Shown here: positions 20,779 through 20,934 of the stretch, one piece after another
Numbering within the stretch: position 1 is the first letter of the stretch
How the letters are laid out: each line of letters starts with the position of its first letter
DNA from: Kiritimatiellia bacterium
GTDB lineage: Bacteria; Verrucomicrobiota; Kiritimatiellia; RFP12; UBA1067
DNA length: 20,934 nt
NCBI GenBank assembly: GCA_904502135.1
Contig: CAJGDE010000023.1
Coordinates: forward strand, 1 to 20,934
Direction of reading: 5' to 3'
Notes under the pieces: model-generated
Seen by the model: only the letters and a program-made list of their open reading frames with translations
What the model was told of the DNA's origin: nothing
Databases searched by the model: none
Position numbers and translations under genes: made by a program

Positions 20779-20934
20779 CCTGTCGGTAATCGGCACCCTT
20801 ATCCCACTTTTTCTGGGGTGATTTATCCCAATTTTCAAAAAAGCCCAATAAAACCCTATGAAAATTTATTTTTACACCCCTTCTTTTTCGGTGTAGACTT
20901 TTTCATCTGAAGGCGCTTTTCAGGCGCAAGAGCC

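Noticed and set aside
20873..20895. Inverted repeat TACACC / GGTGTA with an 11-nt loop, considered as a terminator
   Set aside because: The stem is only 6 bp and on the minus strand no T-run follows; the T-rich stretch on the plus side is offset and no plus-strand gene ends nearby.
20912..20928. Direct repeat of GCGCCT at the right edge
   Set aside because: Two 6-bp copies are easily chance; nothing else marks it as a site or array.

Overview
The window is a chromosomal housekeeping region from a bacterium with a Gram-negative-type envelope. Nearly everything lies on the minus strand; the only plus-strand gene is a 5-formyltetrahydrofolate cyclo-ligase. There is no phage, transposon, CRISPR, toxin-antitoxin or recognisable defence module. 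Taxonomy is inference: the SecA with extra internal segments, the altered EF-Tu switch I, the twin-arginine/lipobox leader on a phosphoesterase and the gene content suggest the PVC superphylum (Verrucomicrobiota, Kiritimatiellota or Lentisphaerota), possibly a gut or sediment lineage. A 16S or EF-Tu tree would settle this.

Layout, left to right. Positions 1-460 hold the 5' part of tuf preceded by tRNA-Thr(GGT), co-oriented on the minus strand. A divergent promoter region (461-572) separates them from the plus-strand folate gene (573-1145), whose tail overlaps dnaX by 32 bp. Positions 1114-10169 look like one seven-gene operon read leftwards: argF, secA, ispD, a metallophosphoesterase, rmlA, 6-phosphofructokinase and dnaX, with gaps of 9-15 bp or a 4-bp overlap. 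Positions 10201-12881 are a two-gene L-rhamnose unit (rhaB-rhaA). Positions 12916-20711 hold infC, psd, pssA, an exported phosphoesterase, a membrane-tethered phosphoesterase, two CNNM/DUF21 membrane proteins, a His-rich exported protein and thiamine pyrophosphokinase. These are closely spaced, with the largest gap (80 bp) after the second CNNM gene. No stretch over 300 bp lacks a gene.

How the genes work together. infC and tuf serve translation, secA and dnaX serve secretion and replication. psd and pssA are consecutive steps to phosphatidylethanolamine. argF (arginine), ispD (isoprenoids), rmlA (dTDP-sugars), pfk (glycolysis) and thiN (thiamine diphosphate) are core metabolism. rhaB-rhaA feed L-rhamnose towards rhamnulose-1-phosphate; no aldolase gene is present here.

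The most notable signals concern gene expression. First, infC has no ATG, GTG or TTG available upstream of its conserved N-terminus; an AUC codon sits 6 nt after a strong Shine-Dalgarno sequence. Second, five promoters share an extended -10 (TGnTAtaaT), and at argF and rhaB it lies exactly 7 nt before the ATG, predicting leaderless mRNAs. Third, EF-Tu carries a rewritten, lengthened switch I. I did not find a clearly new multi-gene system; the unusual single-gene features are listed separately.
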